The notes beneath the pieces are model-generated. The model did no database searches. It saw only the letters and a program-made list of their open reading frames with translations, and had not been told where the DNA came from. Made by a program: the position numbers and the translations under genes. Shown piece after piece: positions 46,201-53,825 of a stretch of 64,000 nucleotides of DNA. The first letter of the stretch is position 1; every line of letters begins with the position of its first letter. This DNA comes from Thalassobium sp. (GTDB taxonomy: Bacteria > Pseudomonadota > Gammaproteobacteria > Pseudomonadales > Oceanobacteraceae), in the NCBI GenBank assembly GCA_002733205.1, contig NVUW01000003.1, positions 372,001 to 436,000 on the forward strand, read 5' to 3'.

Positions 46201-48239
46201 AAATTATCGGCCGCCAGTTTTTCACCTTTGGCATTGGTTTTAATCAGCTCAAATTCTGCCTGTGAATTACGTGCTGCACGATCGCCAAACAGCGGGCGGA
46301 TACCGACCAGCTCTTTACCCGGTAAAACACGGGCAACATGGCGGCGCACCACCGGGCGACCGCCGGATTCAAACAGACTACCGGTAACGGTTACCGCCAG
46401 CGGCGATTTGGCACCATCCCAGCGGGAATCAATATTCAGGCTCAGCTTGCCGTCTTTATCCAGCACAGCACCGTTTTCAATAAACTGCTGATTCCAGTCG
46501 GTTTCGCGCACATTGCCAAAATGGAAATCCGGCCATTGTTCAAAAGGATGTGCCAGTGACGATACACGGATGCTGGCATCAAAACGGTTACCCGCCGCCG
46601 GTGCACCGTATAAATATTCACCCAGTACCGGAATATTCAGACGCTCACGGCTGGTGAAATAGCGGGTGGTATTCTGTCCGGGATTAAAGGTCAGCTTCAG
46701 ACGCTCAGGCATAAAGTCTTCGACTTTAAACTGATACACCACGCGGTTTTTACTCACGCCTTCAACTTCTAAACGCCAGTTACCGGTCTGGGCATCGGCG
46801 GCCAGCGGATATTCATACTGGTAATAACCACCGGCTGCCGGCTGCCAGTTGATGTCTTTTACTTTCTGACCATCCGGGCGGATGATGCGGCCTTTTAATG
46901 GCCGTGAATTAACACTCTTGCCATCATCATCACGCAACAAAGCACTGAAGGTGGCAGTCTCACCGCCACGGTAAATATCACGCGGTGCATAAATAAAGAG
47001 TTCGGCACTGTTGTATGGACGGTCGGCCAGACGGAAATCGGATAAATCGAGGGCCGGAGTATTTAAATTCACCAGGCTGACGGATTCATCTTTACGCACC
47101 ACCAGCACCTGGCCGTAATCAATTTTACGGCGTACGCTGACGCGTCCTGCGGCACTGCTGGTTGCTTCAAAGGCAACACTGCCATTGCTGTTTAATAACT
47201 GAACCTGTGCGCCTTCGACCGGCTCCGGGCTGCCCAGAGTATTCAGATAAACATCAAAGCCGTTGCCGTAATTACGGATATGCACGCCGATATCGGTCAC
47301 CATAAAATAGGTAACGGCAAGCTGGTTATCATACTGTCCGGGACGTGCCATCACCGCCAGGTAGACACCCGCTTCACGCAGCGCCGGAATATCCTGCAGC
47401 GGTAAATTAATCTGGCGGCGCTTGTTACGCTCGGCAGGCAGAGTAAAACGCCCTTCGTGCACTAATTCAGAAAATTGTGGCAGCTCATCAAGGCGGTAAT
47501 AGCTTTCGCTCTGGCCGCGGTTTTTCCAGTTAAGCAAACGCACCAGTTGATCGGCATTTACCCGGTGAAAAGCCACATTGGCTTCGCTGACGTTTAAGGC
47601 ATACAGCGGCAGACCGGTATGCAGATTTAATGGTAAGAAATGGCCGTTACTGGCAAAGGCAAGGCTGGCACTCAACGAGCCAAATTTCACATCACCACGG
47701 CTGGGTTTGTGCAGGGTTTCACCGTTAATCGCGCGGATGCCAGAATCAACGGTAACCCAGTAACGGTTGTCCGGTTCAACACTTTCAAAATACGCGGTGC
47801 GGCCATCGTCGGATAAAATCCAGCCGCCATCAACGGGTTCACGCTTGCTGTTATTCAGCTCACGCTCCACCAGTAAATATCCCTGAAAATTCTTACTGCC
47901 ATCCAGCGGCACAGAAAAGGTAATTCCTATGGCACTGCCATCGTCGTAATTCTGCTCGCTGATATCCGCTACCTGTAACGGCACACCGGCGTACAGTTCG
48001 GCCGTTGTCAGCTTTTCGCCGGGGGCTTTAGCATCGGCCTGGGCTTTTGTACCTGCCGGAGCAACGGATTCAGCCGGAATGGCGCTCGACGCTGGAGCCT
48101 CGGCTACCTGATCAAGTGACGGCTCACTGACTGCCGGAGCAGAACTGGCTGACGAGCTGCCGGAATCATTATCGCTGCACCCGGCAAGCAATAAAGCGGA
48201 GGAAATAATGGCGACAAGCGCCAGACGTGGGCTGATCAT
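43209..48239 (-). CDS. yfhM: Bacterial alpha-2-macroglobulin lipoprotein (YfhM-like)
   Basis: This 1676-residue protein is a type I bacterial alpha-2-macroglobulin, thought to trap foreign proteases in the periplasm. It begins with a lipobox (LLLAGC, cysteine 21) and a low-complexity serine/alanine linker. Repeated macroglobulin domains fill the first two thirds, including LYGAPAAGNRFDASIRV and the RDIYRGGETATFSALLRD segment. The thioester motif CLEQ, in YGCLEQSLSSTYPW, lies near residue 1200, within the helical TED domain. The ATG at 48239 starts the lipoprotein signal; an in-frame start at 48314 is unlikely. Pairing with pbpC fits a role in defending or repairing the cell wall after attack. 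Confidence 0.94.
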   Translation of the reverse strand: MISPRLALVAIISSALLLAGCSDNDSGSSSASSAPAVSEPSLDQVAEAPASSAIPAESVAPAGTKAQADAKAPGEKLTTAELYAGVPLQVADISEQNYDDGSAIGITFSVPLDGSKNFQGYLLVERELNNSKREPVDGGWILSDDGRTAYFESVEPDNRYWVTVDSGIRAINGETLHKPSRGDVKFGSLSASLAFASNGHFLPLNLHTGLPLYALNVSEANVAFHRVNADQLVRLLNWKNRGQSESYYRLDELPQFSELVHEGRFTLPAERNKRRQINLPLQDIPALREAGVYLAVMARPGQYDNQLAVTYFMVTDIGVHIRNYGNGFDVYLNTLGSPEPVEGAQVQLLNSNGSVAFEATSSAAGRVSVRRKIDYGQVLVVRKDESVSLVNLNTPALDLSDFRLADRPYNSAELFIYAPRDIYRGGETATFSALLRDDDGKSVNSRPLKGRIIRPDGQKVKDINWQPAAGGYYQYEYPLAADAQTGNWRLEVEGVSKNRVVYQFKVEDFMPERLKLTFNPGQNTTRYFTSRERLNIPVLGEYLYGAPAAGNRFDASIRVSSLAHPFEQWPDFHFGNVRETDWNQQFIENGAVLDKDGKLSLNIDSRWDGAKSPLAVTVTGSLFESGGRPVVRRHVARVLPGKELVGIRPLFGDRAARNSQAEFELIKTNAKGEKLAADNLQVRLINQNRRYHWRYSSNRGWYVETSEREFSELTLTRSISAGNTEKLALPVSFGSYRLEITDKSTGLISSMTFDAGENWYWYWEDAQNAEQGARPDKVVLALDKAAYAAGDVARLKIVPPAAGETLVVVESNQLLWSARVTTPAEGATLDIPVDESWNRHDIYISALHLQPADNKQRITPTRSVGLMHLKLDREPRRLNIALDAPKKWTPNQRVVTEVKISDSNGAAVNNAWVTLAAVDVGVLSITDFKTPDPFAWFFSPRRYLVDMYDMYSHLIGLNNNRMATQRFGGDAPELSRGGKKARAEVQIVSLFSGQVAVKNGVARIPLQLPDFNGRLRLMALAFDDERFGSLEQEVTVAAPVVTQLSLPRFVAVGDETSVALDVTNLSGEQQVLNLQFSLTGPAVVRDNTPLTQQLTLADGEKHTLLLPLRSEFPAGQIEIGLQLTGAGDYSLTQSWKLNSRAAHPALTKKKQVVLPPGERLVLDGSEMDGWIPQSLEALLSVNNRVNLNPRSQLEYLLHYPYGCLEQSLSSTYPWIYATPNQLSDLGLKNTTGRNRDSALDSGMDRIVKRQMNHGGYGLWSNHDDYEQHWLTAYAGDFLTDAQDEGVRVDADVLRKTLSRLQEYLRGRGNFSERWNDRPELYRQIYQSYAAYVLARHKKASLSDIRRLAGEARLDLPALPLLHLALAAKLQGDQQLSDQLMEKLKTVQREENYYLGDYGSRVRDTAQVVRLLLQYRQQQSFALSRAEALARMLERRTYLSTQERNAIFMAAVQLDRVPGDEWSGELSMGSVLKTLQQAGEFNLLESGSSLRDGVTLSNTSSDPLFATLMYQGHSKLAPPAESNGVSIQRRYFTTDGQAIIADDGALRMKVGELMLVQLEVKADKRRPDLLLVDLLPAGLELENQNLSASIKLDEINIDTQPVAEWQRRSRISHQEYRDDRYVAAIDADSYSTTRVFYLVRAVTPGNYQVPVPLVEDMYDPEIRALGATPDILFVTQP

Positions 48240-48419
48240 GATGTAGTCCTTAGAAGTACCCTTAACCGGGCCTGTAGTCCATTGTGCATTCGCTGCTGAC
48301 AGCAGAGCCGCCATCCTGAAAACGACAGAAGCCGCTTTATTGATAAGCCGCGAAGTATATCCGAGGGGGAAGCCACCTTCACCTGAAAATTCTGCCGTAA
48401 AAGCGGTCTATGTCACACA

Positions 48420-48812
48420 TTAACGTCGCCGTTCAGCTCCTTGCAGCAAGCGCTCTTCGGCTACGATGGCACGGCCATGGGTGCCCGCCCCGGCTATCCC
48501 TGCCGCATCTTCAAGGCGGACTTCGAATTCGTAAAAGTCGGCCGGTTTGCCCAGATACTCAGCGCTGACTTTCACACTCGCTCCGACTGGCGTCGGCGCT
48601 ATATGGGTCACATTTACATGCACTCCGACCGAAAGTTCACCCGCAGCCAATAATGGCGTCATCAGTCGTGCCGCTGCCAGCTCCATCAGGGCAATCATTT
48701 TGGCTGTTGCCAATACCTCAGGAAAACGTTCTTCTATTGTTGTGCACAATCCCTGCGCCGTATACGCCGCGGTAATATCCACTTCCAGCTCGTAACGGTC
48801 ACCAATCTGCAT
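48420..48812 (-). CDS. Hotdog-fold thioesterase, FlK/fluoroacetyl-CoA-thioesterase-like
   Basis: The 130-residue protein has the hotdog layout of the FlK-type thioesterases. PEVLATAKMIALMELAA contains the threonine and glutamate that correspond to the FlK active site, and VGVHVNVTHIAPTPVG contains the histidine. FlK itself hydrolyses fluoroacetyl-CoA, but most relatives act on unknown acyl-CoAs, and that is more likely here. The ATG at 48812 begins the conserved region; an in-frame start at 48917 would add 35 unlikely residues. The gene is read towards the alpha-2-macroglobulin gene, with a 180-base spacer. Confidence 0.85.
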   Translation of the reverse strand: MQIGDRYELEVDITAAYTAQGLCTTIEERFPEVLATAKMIALMELAAARLMTPLLAAGELSVGVHVNVTHIAPTPVGASVKVSAEYLGKPADFYEFEVRLEDAAGIAGAGTHGRAIVAEERLLQGAERRR

Positions 48813-48922
48813 AGGGTTTCTGCTCCGGAGGAAAATAGGCGTTTTATCGCAGATTCGTTGCCATTCTCCAACACAATGTTGCAATTGCGGCCAGCACAGG
48901 CGTCTATAGTTAGACACTATTA

Positions 48923-50164
48923 ATGACTTTGAGATTAATTGTGCCTTACCTCCGCTCTCTTCGTCCGGCAGCCCTGCCGTTTATTGTTCTGCTGGCGGCC
49001 TGGTTTTCCCTGCCTTATATGCCGCGCTGGAATGCCGACTACGCCCTGTTGCTGCAGGCTCTGCCGTATGGCTTAGGTGTGCTGCTGCTGTTATTGGCGC
49101 AGCTGTTTAACCAGGGCCGCATTGCTCAGATGGCCATTCTGACGCTGGCCACTTACGCTCTGGTGCAACAGCGGTTACAGGTACAACTCAGTGATCCCGA
49201 CACCTATTGGCTGTTTTTCTGGTTATGCCTGTTGTGGCCACTCAATGCGGCATTAATCCGCTACCTGCCGGATCGGCGGCCACTATCGCTGGGAGGTCTG
49301 TTATTTCCGGCCATATTGGCAGTGCAATTATTACTGCTTGGCAGCCTGAGTATCAGCTCCTGGTATGCCGCCAGCCTGGATTGGGTTGAAGGCTTTCGCC
49401 AACAGGCCAGCGCCGGCCTGTTGCCACTGCCGGCGTGGATCAGTTTTACTCTGGGTACCGCGCTGATGGTTAACCGCCTGCCACGCCAGAGTGATACCCC
49501 GCTGGCGATGCTGGCCTTGCTGCTGTTGCACGGCTGGTTGTTTTATCGCCTGGATGCCAGCCAAATCTCCGTATTGGTCAGCAGCCTGTCGTTACTGCTG
49601 TTATTCGCCACGCTGCTGATTAACAACCATCATCTTGCTTTTATTGATGAACTCACCAGCCTGCCCGGTCGCCGGGCACTGATGAATGATCTGAAACACC
49701 GTCATGGCCGCTATTTGCTGGTGATGGCGGATATCGATCATTTTAAGCAGTTCAATGATACCCACGGCCATGATGTCGGCGATGACGTGCTGCGCCTGGT
49801 TGCCGCTCAACTGAATAAAACCAGTGGCGGTGGGCGCGCTTACCGTTACGGTGGTGAAGAGTTCACCCTGATTTTCCCGGCCACCGAGCTGAATGAATGT
49901 CTGCCTTTTATTGAAGCAACCCGTGAACGCATCGCCGCTTACCCTTTAATGGTGCGCAATCGTCAGCAGCGCCCGGACACCCAGCGTCAGGGGAAAAAGC
50001 AACGCGGCCAGAACAACGACAGCAAGACACTGAGTGTCACCATGAGTTTTGGCGCGGCACGTCGCAACAGCGGCGAAAGCATCGAGGATTTAATGAAACG
50101 CGCCGACAAAGCGCTGTACAAAGCCAAGGAAAATGGCCGCAACCGGGTAGAAAAGGCGAAATAG
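48923..50164 (+). CDS. Membrane diguanylate cyclase
   Basis: The 413-residue protein has seven or eight hydrophobic segments in its first 235 residues, then a GGDEF domain. The domain starts with HHLAFIDELTSLPGRRAL and has ADIDHFKQFNDTHGHDVGDDVL and YRYGGEEF. Unlike the other two GGDEF proteins in the window, no RxxD inhibitory site lies five residues before GGEEF, so product inhibition may be lacking. An insertion rich in R, Q and K (QQRPDTQRQGKKQRGQNND, near residue 350) interrupts the domain near its end. The ATG at 48923 lacks a ribosome binding site; a GTG at 48941 has GAG upstream and may be the true start. Confidence 0.88.
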   Translation: MTLRLIVPYLRSLRPAALPFIVLLAAWFSLPYMPRWNADYALLLQALPYGLGVLLLLLAQLFNQGRIAQMAILTLATYALVQQRLQVQLSDPDTYWLFFWLCLLWPLNAALIRYLPDRRPLSLGGLLFPAILAVQLLLLGSLSISSWYAASLDWVEGFRQQASAGLLPLPAWISFTLGTALMVNRLPRQSDTPLAMLALLLLHGWLFYRLDASQISVLVSSLSLLLLFATLLINNHHLAFIDELTSLPGRRALMNDLKHRHGRYLLVMADIDHFKQFNDTHGHDVGDDVLRLVAAQLNKTSGGGRAYRYGGEEFTLIFPATELNECLPFIEATRERIAAYPLMVRNRQQRPDTQRQGKKQRGQNNDSKTLSVTMSFGAARRNSGESIEDLMKRADKALYKAKENGRNRVEKAK

Positions 50165-50214
50165 AACAGGATCGGCGTTATGATACGCGCTGATTCTGTC
50201 AGCCTGTTATCCGC

Positions 50215-50850
50215 ATGAATAAAGAAAAACGCATCGAAATTTTTTCCCGCCTGAAGGCCGAAAATCCACATCCGGAAACCGAACTGGAGTACAGCAATCC
50301 GTTCGAGCTGCTGATTGCCGTACTGTTATCAGCCCAGGCCACCGACGTTAGCGTCAACAAAGCCACACGTAAGCTCTATCCGGTGGCAAGCACGCCAGAG
50401 ACCATCCGCGCACTGGGCGAAGAAGGTTTAAAGCAATACATCAAAACCATCGGCCTGTTTAACAGCAAAGCCAAAAACGTCATCAGGTTGTGCGAGATTC
50501 TGCTTGAACAACATGGCGGCGAAGTGCCGCAAACCCGTGAAGCGCTGGAAGCCCTGCCCGGTGTCGGGCGCAAAACCGCTAATGTGGTGCTGAATACCGC
50601 TTTTGGCCAACCAACCATTGCGGTAGACACGCATATTTTCCGCGTATCCAACCGCACGAAAATTGCGCCGGGTAAAAATGTTGATGAAGTAGAACAACGC
50701 CTGATGCGCGTCGTGCCAAAAGAATTTCAGCTCGACGCTCACCACTGGCTGATCCTGCACGGCCGTTATGTCTGCGTGGCACGCAAACCCAAATGCGGCG
50801 CCTGCATCATCGAAGACCTGTGCGAATTCAAACAAAAGACATCAGACTAG
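50215..50850 (+). CDS. nth: Endonuclease III (DNA glycosylase/AP lyase)
   Basis: Nth removes oxidised pyrimidines and nicks at abasic sites. The 211-residue protein has the helix-hairpin-helix LPGVGRKTANVVL with catalytic lysine 120, the VDTHIFRVSNR motif with aspartate 138, and the [4Fe-4S] pattern C-x6-C-x2-C-x5-C at the C-terminus. These positions match E. coli exactly. The start codon is the ATG at 50215, without a strong ribosome binding site. Nothing is unusual about this copy. Confidence 0.97.
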   Translation: MNKEKRIEIFSRLKAENPHPETELEYSNPFELLIAVLLSAQATDVSVNKATRKLYPVASTPETIRALGEEGLKQYIKTIGLFNSKAKNVIRLCEILLEQHGGEVPQTREALEALPGVGRKTANVVLNTAFGQPTIAVDTHIFRVSNRTKIAPGKNVDEVEQRLMRVVPKEFQLDAHHWLILHGRYVCVARKPKCGACIIEDLCEFKQKTSD

Positions 50851-50859
50851 GAGCTTCCC

Positions 50860-51261
50860 ATGCGACTGTTACACACCATGCTGCGCGTCGGCGATATGAA
50901 CCGCGCCATTGAGTTTTACACCAAGGTGCTGGGCATGACCCTGCTGCGCAAGCACGACAACGAAGAATACCAGTACACCCTGGCCTTTATCGGTTATCAG
51001 CCGGAAAGCGAAGGTGCGGTGCTGGAGCTGACCTACAACTGGGGCACCAGCAAATACGATCTGGGCAGCGCTTACGGCCATATCGCCATTGAAGTCGACA
51101 ACGCTGCCGAAGCCTGTGAACGCATCCGTAATCATGGTGGCAATGTGGTGCGTGAAGCCGGCCCGGTTAAAGGTGGCAGCACGGTGATTGCCTTTGTTGA
51201 AGATCCGGACGGCTATAAGATTGAACTGATAGAGAAACGCACCGACGCCCATAATTTCTGA
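50860..51261 (+). CDS. gloA: Lactoylglutathione lyase (glyoxalase I)
   Basis: GloA converts the methylglyoxal-glutathione adduct to lactoylglutathione. The 133-residue protein has [10 protein letters not shown] with metal ligand histidine 5, VLELTYNWG with a glutamate ligand, GHIAIEVD with histidine, and GYKIELIE with the final glutamate. This is the four-ligand set of the nickel-type bacterial enzymes. AGGAG before the ATG supports the start. It follows nth by nine bases and is probably co-transcribed with it. Confidence 0.95.
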   Translation: MRLLHTMLRVGDMNRAIEFYTKVLGMTLLRKHDNEEYQYTLAFIGYQPESEGAVLELTYNWGTSKYDLGSAYGHIAIEVDNAAEACERIRNHGGNVVREAGPVKGGSTVIAFVEDPDGYKIELIEKRTDAHNF

Positions 51262-51956
51262 GCGGCGGCAGGTTTTATAACTCAGGGCTGGTAGCGGAAA
51301 TGCAGTACCTTTAAGCCGCACCCGGCCTGAGCTTCCATCACGAACCTATATCACAGCCCTTATTGCCCTCACTCGCGACCGGCAGGTTGGCCCTTTCAGA
51401 CACAGCAGAGCCATCTTCCCCAACCATCACCGGCTCTGGCCGGCGGCATTTGAGACCGTCAACCGGGGTTACCGCAGCCCGACAGAGTACTGTTAACCTG
51501 CTCAGAGTGACAAAATGATCCATTTTTCAAGCGCCGGCGGTCGAACGAAAGACGTTCTGAGCCGGGTCAGCGATCCCACTGACGAGGGAAAAGCCGTTGC
51601 GCCAGAACGTCAGCAGGCCACGAAAAATGCCGGAACAGCGGGATTTCCTGTGATTTTGCGCATCTTATTTCAGCAAAAAACGGCCGTTAACGCCTGTAAC
51701 AGCGCACATGCTGCAAATAGTTGCCAAACTGCCCCGCTAAGGCTTGGTAAGGGCGAATAAGTAAGATACTATAATTGTGCCTGTACAGGTGTGCAGGTGT
51801 GTTGGCGAGTGCTCCATATTCGTAAGATATGCAAGATACTGGTCGATAGCGGCATTTATTGATTGTCTTCCCGGTTCGCCGGCCAGTATCGATGAAAATG
51901 CCAGAAGATATAGCAAGGCCGATCGTTGATTGGCGCATTACTCAGGAAAAAAAAGC
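51262..51956. other. 695-base gene-free region between gloA and the cold-shock gene
   Basis: No frame in this stretch has a credible start and family. A small hairpin AGAGCC...GGCTCT (51405-51435) is visible. The right-hand part holds the promoter and leader of the cold-shock gene. The left 480 bases are unexplained and could contain a small RNA. Confidence 0.6.
51770..51775 (+). promoter_or_regulatory. -10 box of the cold-shock gene promoter
   Basis: A perfect TATAAT lies about 182 bases before the start codon. The best -35 candidate TTGGTA (51744-51749) is 20 bases away, longer than ideal. The leader of about 175 bases would be similar to that of E. coli cspA, whose folding changes at low temperature. 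Confidence 0.5.
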
Positions 51957-52166
51957 ATGGCAAATATAGTTCAAGGCACCGTCAAGTGGTTCAATGACGA
52001 AAAAGGTTTCGGCTTCATCGAGCAGGAATCTGGCAAAGATGTATTCGTACATTTCAGTGCTATCAACGGCGGCGGTCGTAAGACTCTGCAAGAAGGCCAG
52101 AAAGTAACGATGGAAGTTACTACTGGTCAGAAAGGTCCACAGGCGGAAAACGTTACTCCCCTGTAA
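51957..52166 (+). CDS. Cold-shock-domain protein (CspA family)
   Basis: This 69-residue protein is a single cold-shock domain. It has [18 protein letters not shown] with RNP1 (KGFGFI) and VFVHFSAI with RNP2, followed by GPQAENV. Such proteins melt RNA secondary structure, and some members are induced by cold. Which member of the family it corresponds to cannot be decided by eye. The ATG at 51957 has AGGAAA upstream; an extension to 51930 would add nine non-conserved residues. The long leader suggests regulation at the RNA level. Confidence 0.93.
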   Translation: MANIVQGTVKWFNDEKGFGFIEQESGKDVFVHFSAINGGGRKTLQEGQKVTMEVTTGQKGPQAENVTPL

Positions 52167-52182
52167 GCCTTTTAGCCTGGTC

Positions 52183-52202
52183 TGGTCTTCGGACCAGACT
52201 GA
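52183..52202 (+). terminator. UUCG-loop hairpin after the cold-shock gene
   Basis: GTCTGGTC pairs with GACCAGAC around a TTCG tetraloop, an unusually stable RNA hairpin. No T tract follows directly, so it may protect the transcript's 3' end or act with the next hairpin. Confidence 0.55.
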
Positions 52203-52216
52203 GCATCTTCTGGCAG

Positions 52217-52257
52217 CCCACATTCACTCCGGTGTTTGTGGGCTGTTTCATTTAGGC
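52217..52257 (+). terminator. Terminator downstream of the cold-shock gene
   Basis: CAGCCCACA pairs with TGTGGGCTG (nine bases) around a 14-base loop and is followed by TTTCATTT, giving a fair intrinsic terminator. Between it and the next start codon (about 120 bases) I see nothing. Confidence 0.65.
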
Positions 52258-52377
52258 CCCGTTCAGATTCCCTCTGCCCTCAACCAGCCCCTACCCTTCT
52301 CCAACACGTATCTTTCCTGATCCCCTGCACAGAATTGGCCTGCCCAACGGTTTCCTGCTGCGCAGAACCTGTTAATC

Positions 52378-53028
52378 TTGAGTGATCATCAGCTGACGTT
52401 AACTGCCATGATTGATCAAGGCGAATTCTTTGACATTCCCAGTCCGTGCCGCCGCATTTGCGAACTGAATAACCGTGGCTATTGCAAAGGTTGCTTCCGC
52501 AGTCGTGACGAGCGCCTTTACTGGAATCAATTCACCACATTCCAGAAGCAACTGGTCGTTAATCTGTGTGAGAAGCGTCGCCTGAAAGTACTCAGCGCAA
52601 AACAACAAACCGCTGTCGCCGAAGAAAACGATAGCGCCATACCGCAACTGGATCTGTTTGCCGCGGCCACCGCCAAACCAGCACCTGAAGCCAAACCAGT
52701 GCCAGAAACCGAGCCGCAGCCAGACTCTGCACGCCAGGAAAAGCCTGAGCTACCAAGCGTCATCGGTATCAATACAGAGACGGCCGTCATCGCTGAGCGT
52801 GACAGCCCATCTGAAACAATGCCCGCAGCGGAGCCACAGAACAGGCAAACAGCAAGCACGACAGAGCCCACCAGCGGAGAAACCAGCAGCTTGTTTGCGG
52901 CCGAAACCGCAGAGCAAAGCGCGGAGGAAAATAAAGATAAGGAAGAACAAGCACCAGCCAAAGAGCGCACAAAATCTTCAACGAAAGCGCGCAAGGCTGA
53001 CGATTCTCAGCTGGATATGTTTCGCTGA
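52378..53028 (+). CDS. DUF1289 protein with two sliding-clamp-binding-like motifs
   Basis: The first 60 residues form a DUF1289 domain: PSPCRRICELNNRGYCKGCFRS has cysteines at 24, 28, 36 and 39, spaced as for a small metal or Fe-S site. The rest is a low-complexity tail rich in proline, glutamate, alanine and lysine. Two short motifs stand out: QLDLF at residues 90-94 and QLDMF at 211-215, one residue from the C-terminus. QLxLF-type pentapeptides are the established beta-clamp-binding motif of DNA polymerases, MutS and other clamp clients. The function of DUF1289 is unknown. The TTG start at 52378 is uncertain; an ATG at 52408 is also possible, and neither has a clear ribosome binding site. 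Confidence 0.75.
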   Translation: MSDHQLTLTAMIDQGEFFDIPSPCRRICELNNRGYCKGCFRSRDERLYWNQFTTFQKQLVVNLCEKRRLKVLSAKQQTAVAEENDSAIPQLDLFAAATAKPAPEAKPVPETEPQPDSARQEKPELPSVIGINTETAVIAERDSPSETMPAAEPQNRQTASTTEPTSGETSSLFAAETAEQSAEENKDKEEQAPAKERTKSSTKARKADDSQLDMFR

Positions 53029-53823
53029 TCAGGAACAGAGAGCGACATTAACCGCCAGATCGCGCTTCCACTGCATAGTCATCGACGTTGTCCGCGTTGG
53101 CTTATATTCGGCGCCAACCCAGCCTTTATAGCCAGATGTCTCGATGCAGCGGAAAATAGAGGGAAAATCCAGCGTACCACTGCCAGGCTCACCCCGTTTT
53201 GGAATATCCGCAAACTGAATGTGACCAATTTTAGCCGCATGCAGATTAATAAAATCACAGACGTTATGCCCCATCAGCGCCATATGATAAATATCAAATT
53301 GCGCTTTAATCGCCGGATGATTCAGCTCAGCAATAATATCCAGCATCTGCTGCCCGGTAGAAATCAAAAAACCCGGCATGTCGCGGGTATTAATGGCTTC
53401 AAACGTGATGGTAATGCCAAAAGGTGCGAGGCTTTCTGCCGTTTTCAGTAAATTCTTTTTGAACGTATCCAGATAAAAAACACGCTTGTTTTCATCGTTA
53501 CAACGCCCTGGCAGAACATTCACGCAGGATACTTTTAAGGCGCGTGCATAGTACAGACACTCGACCATCGCGGCGGCGTATTCAGCGGTTTTTCCTGGTA
53601 CAGCAGCCAGACCTTCGCCACCTTCCATCAGATCACCAGCCGGTACATTAATCAGCACACATCGCAGGTTATTTTCGCTCAGCGCCTGCTGAATCTGCTC
53701 GATCGGCGTATCGTAAGGGAACTGGATTTCTACCGCCCCAAAACCATCATTATGCGCTGCCGCAAAACGCTGCAAAAAAGGCAGCTCAGTGTACATCAGG
53801 GACAGATTTGCGGTGAGTTTCAC
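53029..53823 (-). CDS. hyi: Hydroxypyruvate isomerase
   Basis: The protein interconverts hydroxypyruvate and tartronate semialdehyde. The 264-residue TIM barrel of the Hyi/xylose-isomerase-like family has NLSLMYTELPFLQRF at the start, FEAINTRDMPGF with a catalytic glutamate, QFDIYHMALMG, HIQFADIPKRGEPGSG and GAEYKP with the second glutamate. The stop codon directly abuts the convergent DUF1289 stop. It is two bases downstream of the dehydrogenase gene, so the pair forms an operon. Confidence 0.93.
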   Translation of the reverse strand: MKLTANLSLMYTELPFLQRFAAAHNDGFGAVEIQFPYDTPIEQIQQALSENNLRCVLINVPAGDLMEGGEGLAAVPGKTAEYAAAMVECLYYARALKVSCVNVLPGRCNDENKRVFYLDTFKKNLLKTAESLAPFGITITFEAINTRDMPGFLISTGQQMLDIIAELNHPAIKAQFDIYHMALMGHNVCDFINLHAAKIGHIQFADIPKRGEPGSGTLDFPSIFRCIETSGYKGWVGAEYKPTRTTSMTMQWKRDLAVNVALCS

Positions 53824-53825
53824 CC

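Noticed and set aside
51338..51760. Two small open frames in the large intergenic region
   Set aside because: Neither has a ribosome binding site, recognisable family or typical codon use; the sequence is better described as non-coding.
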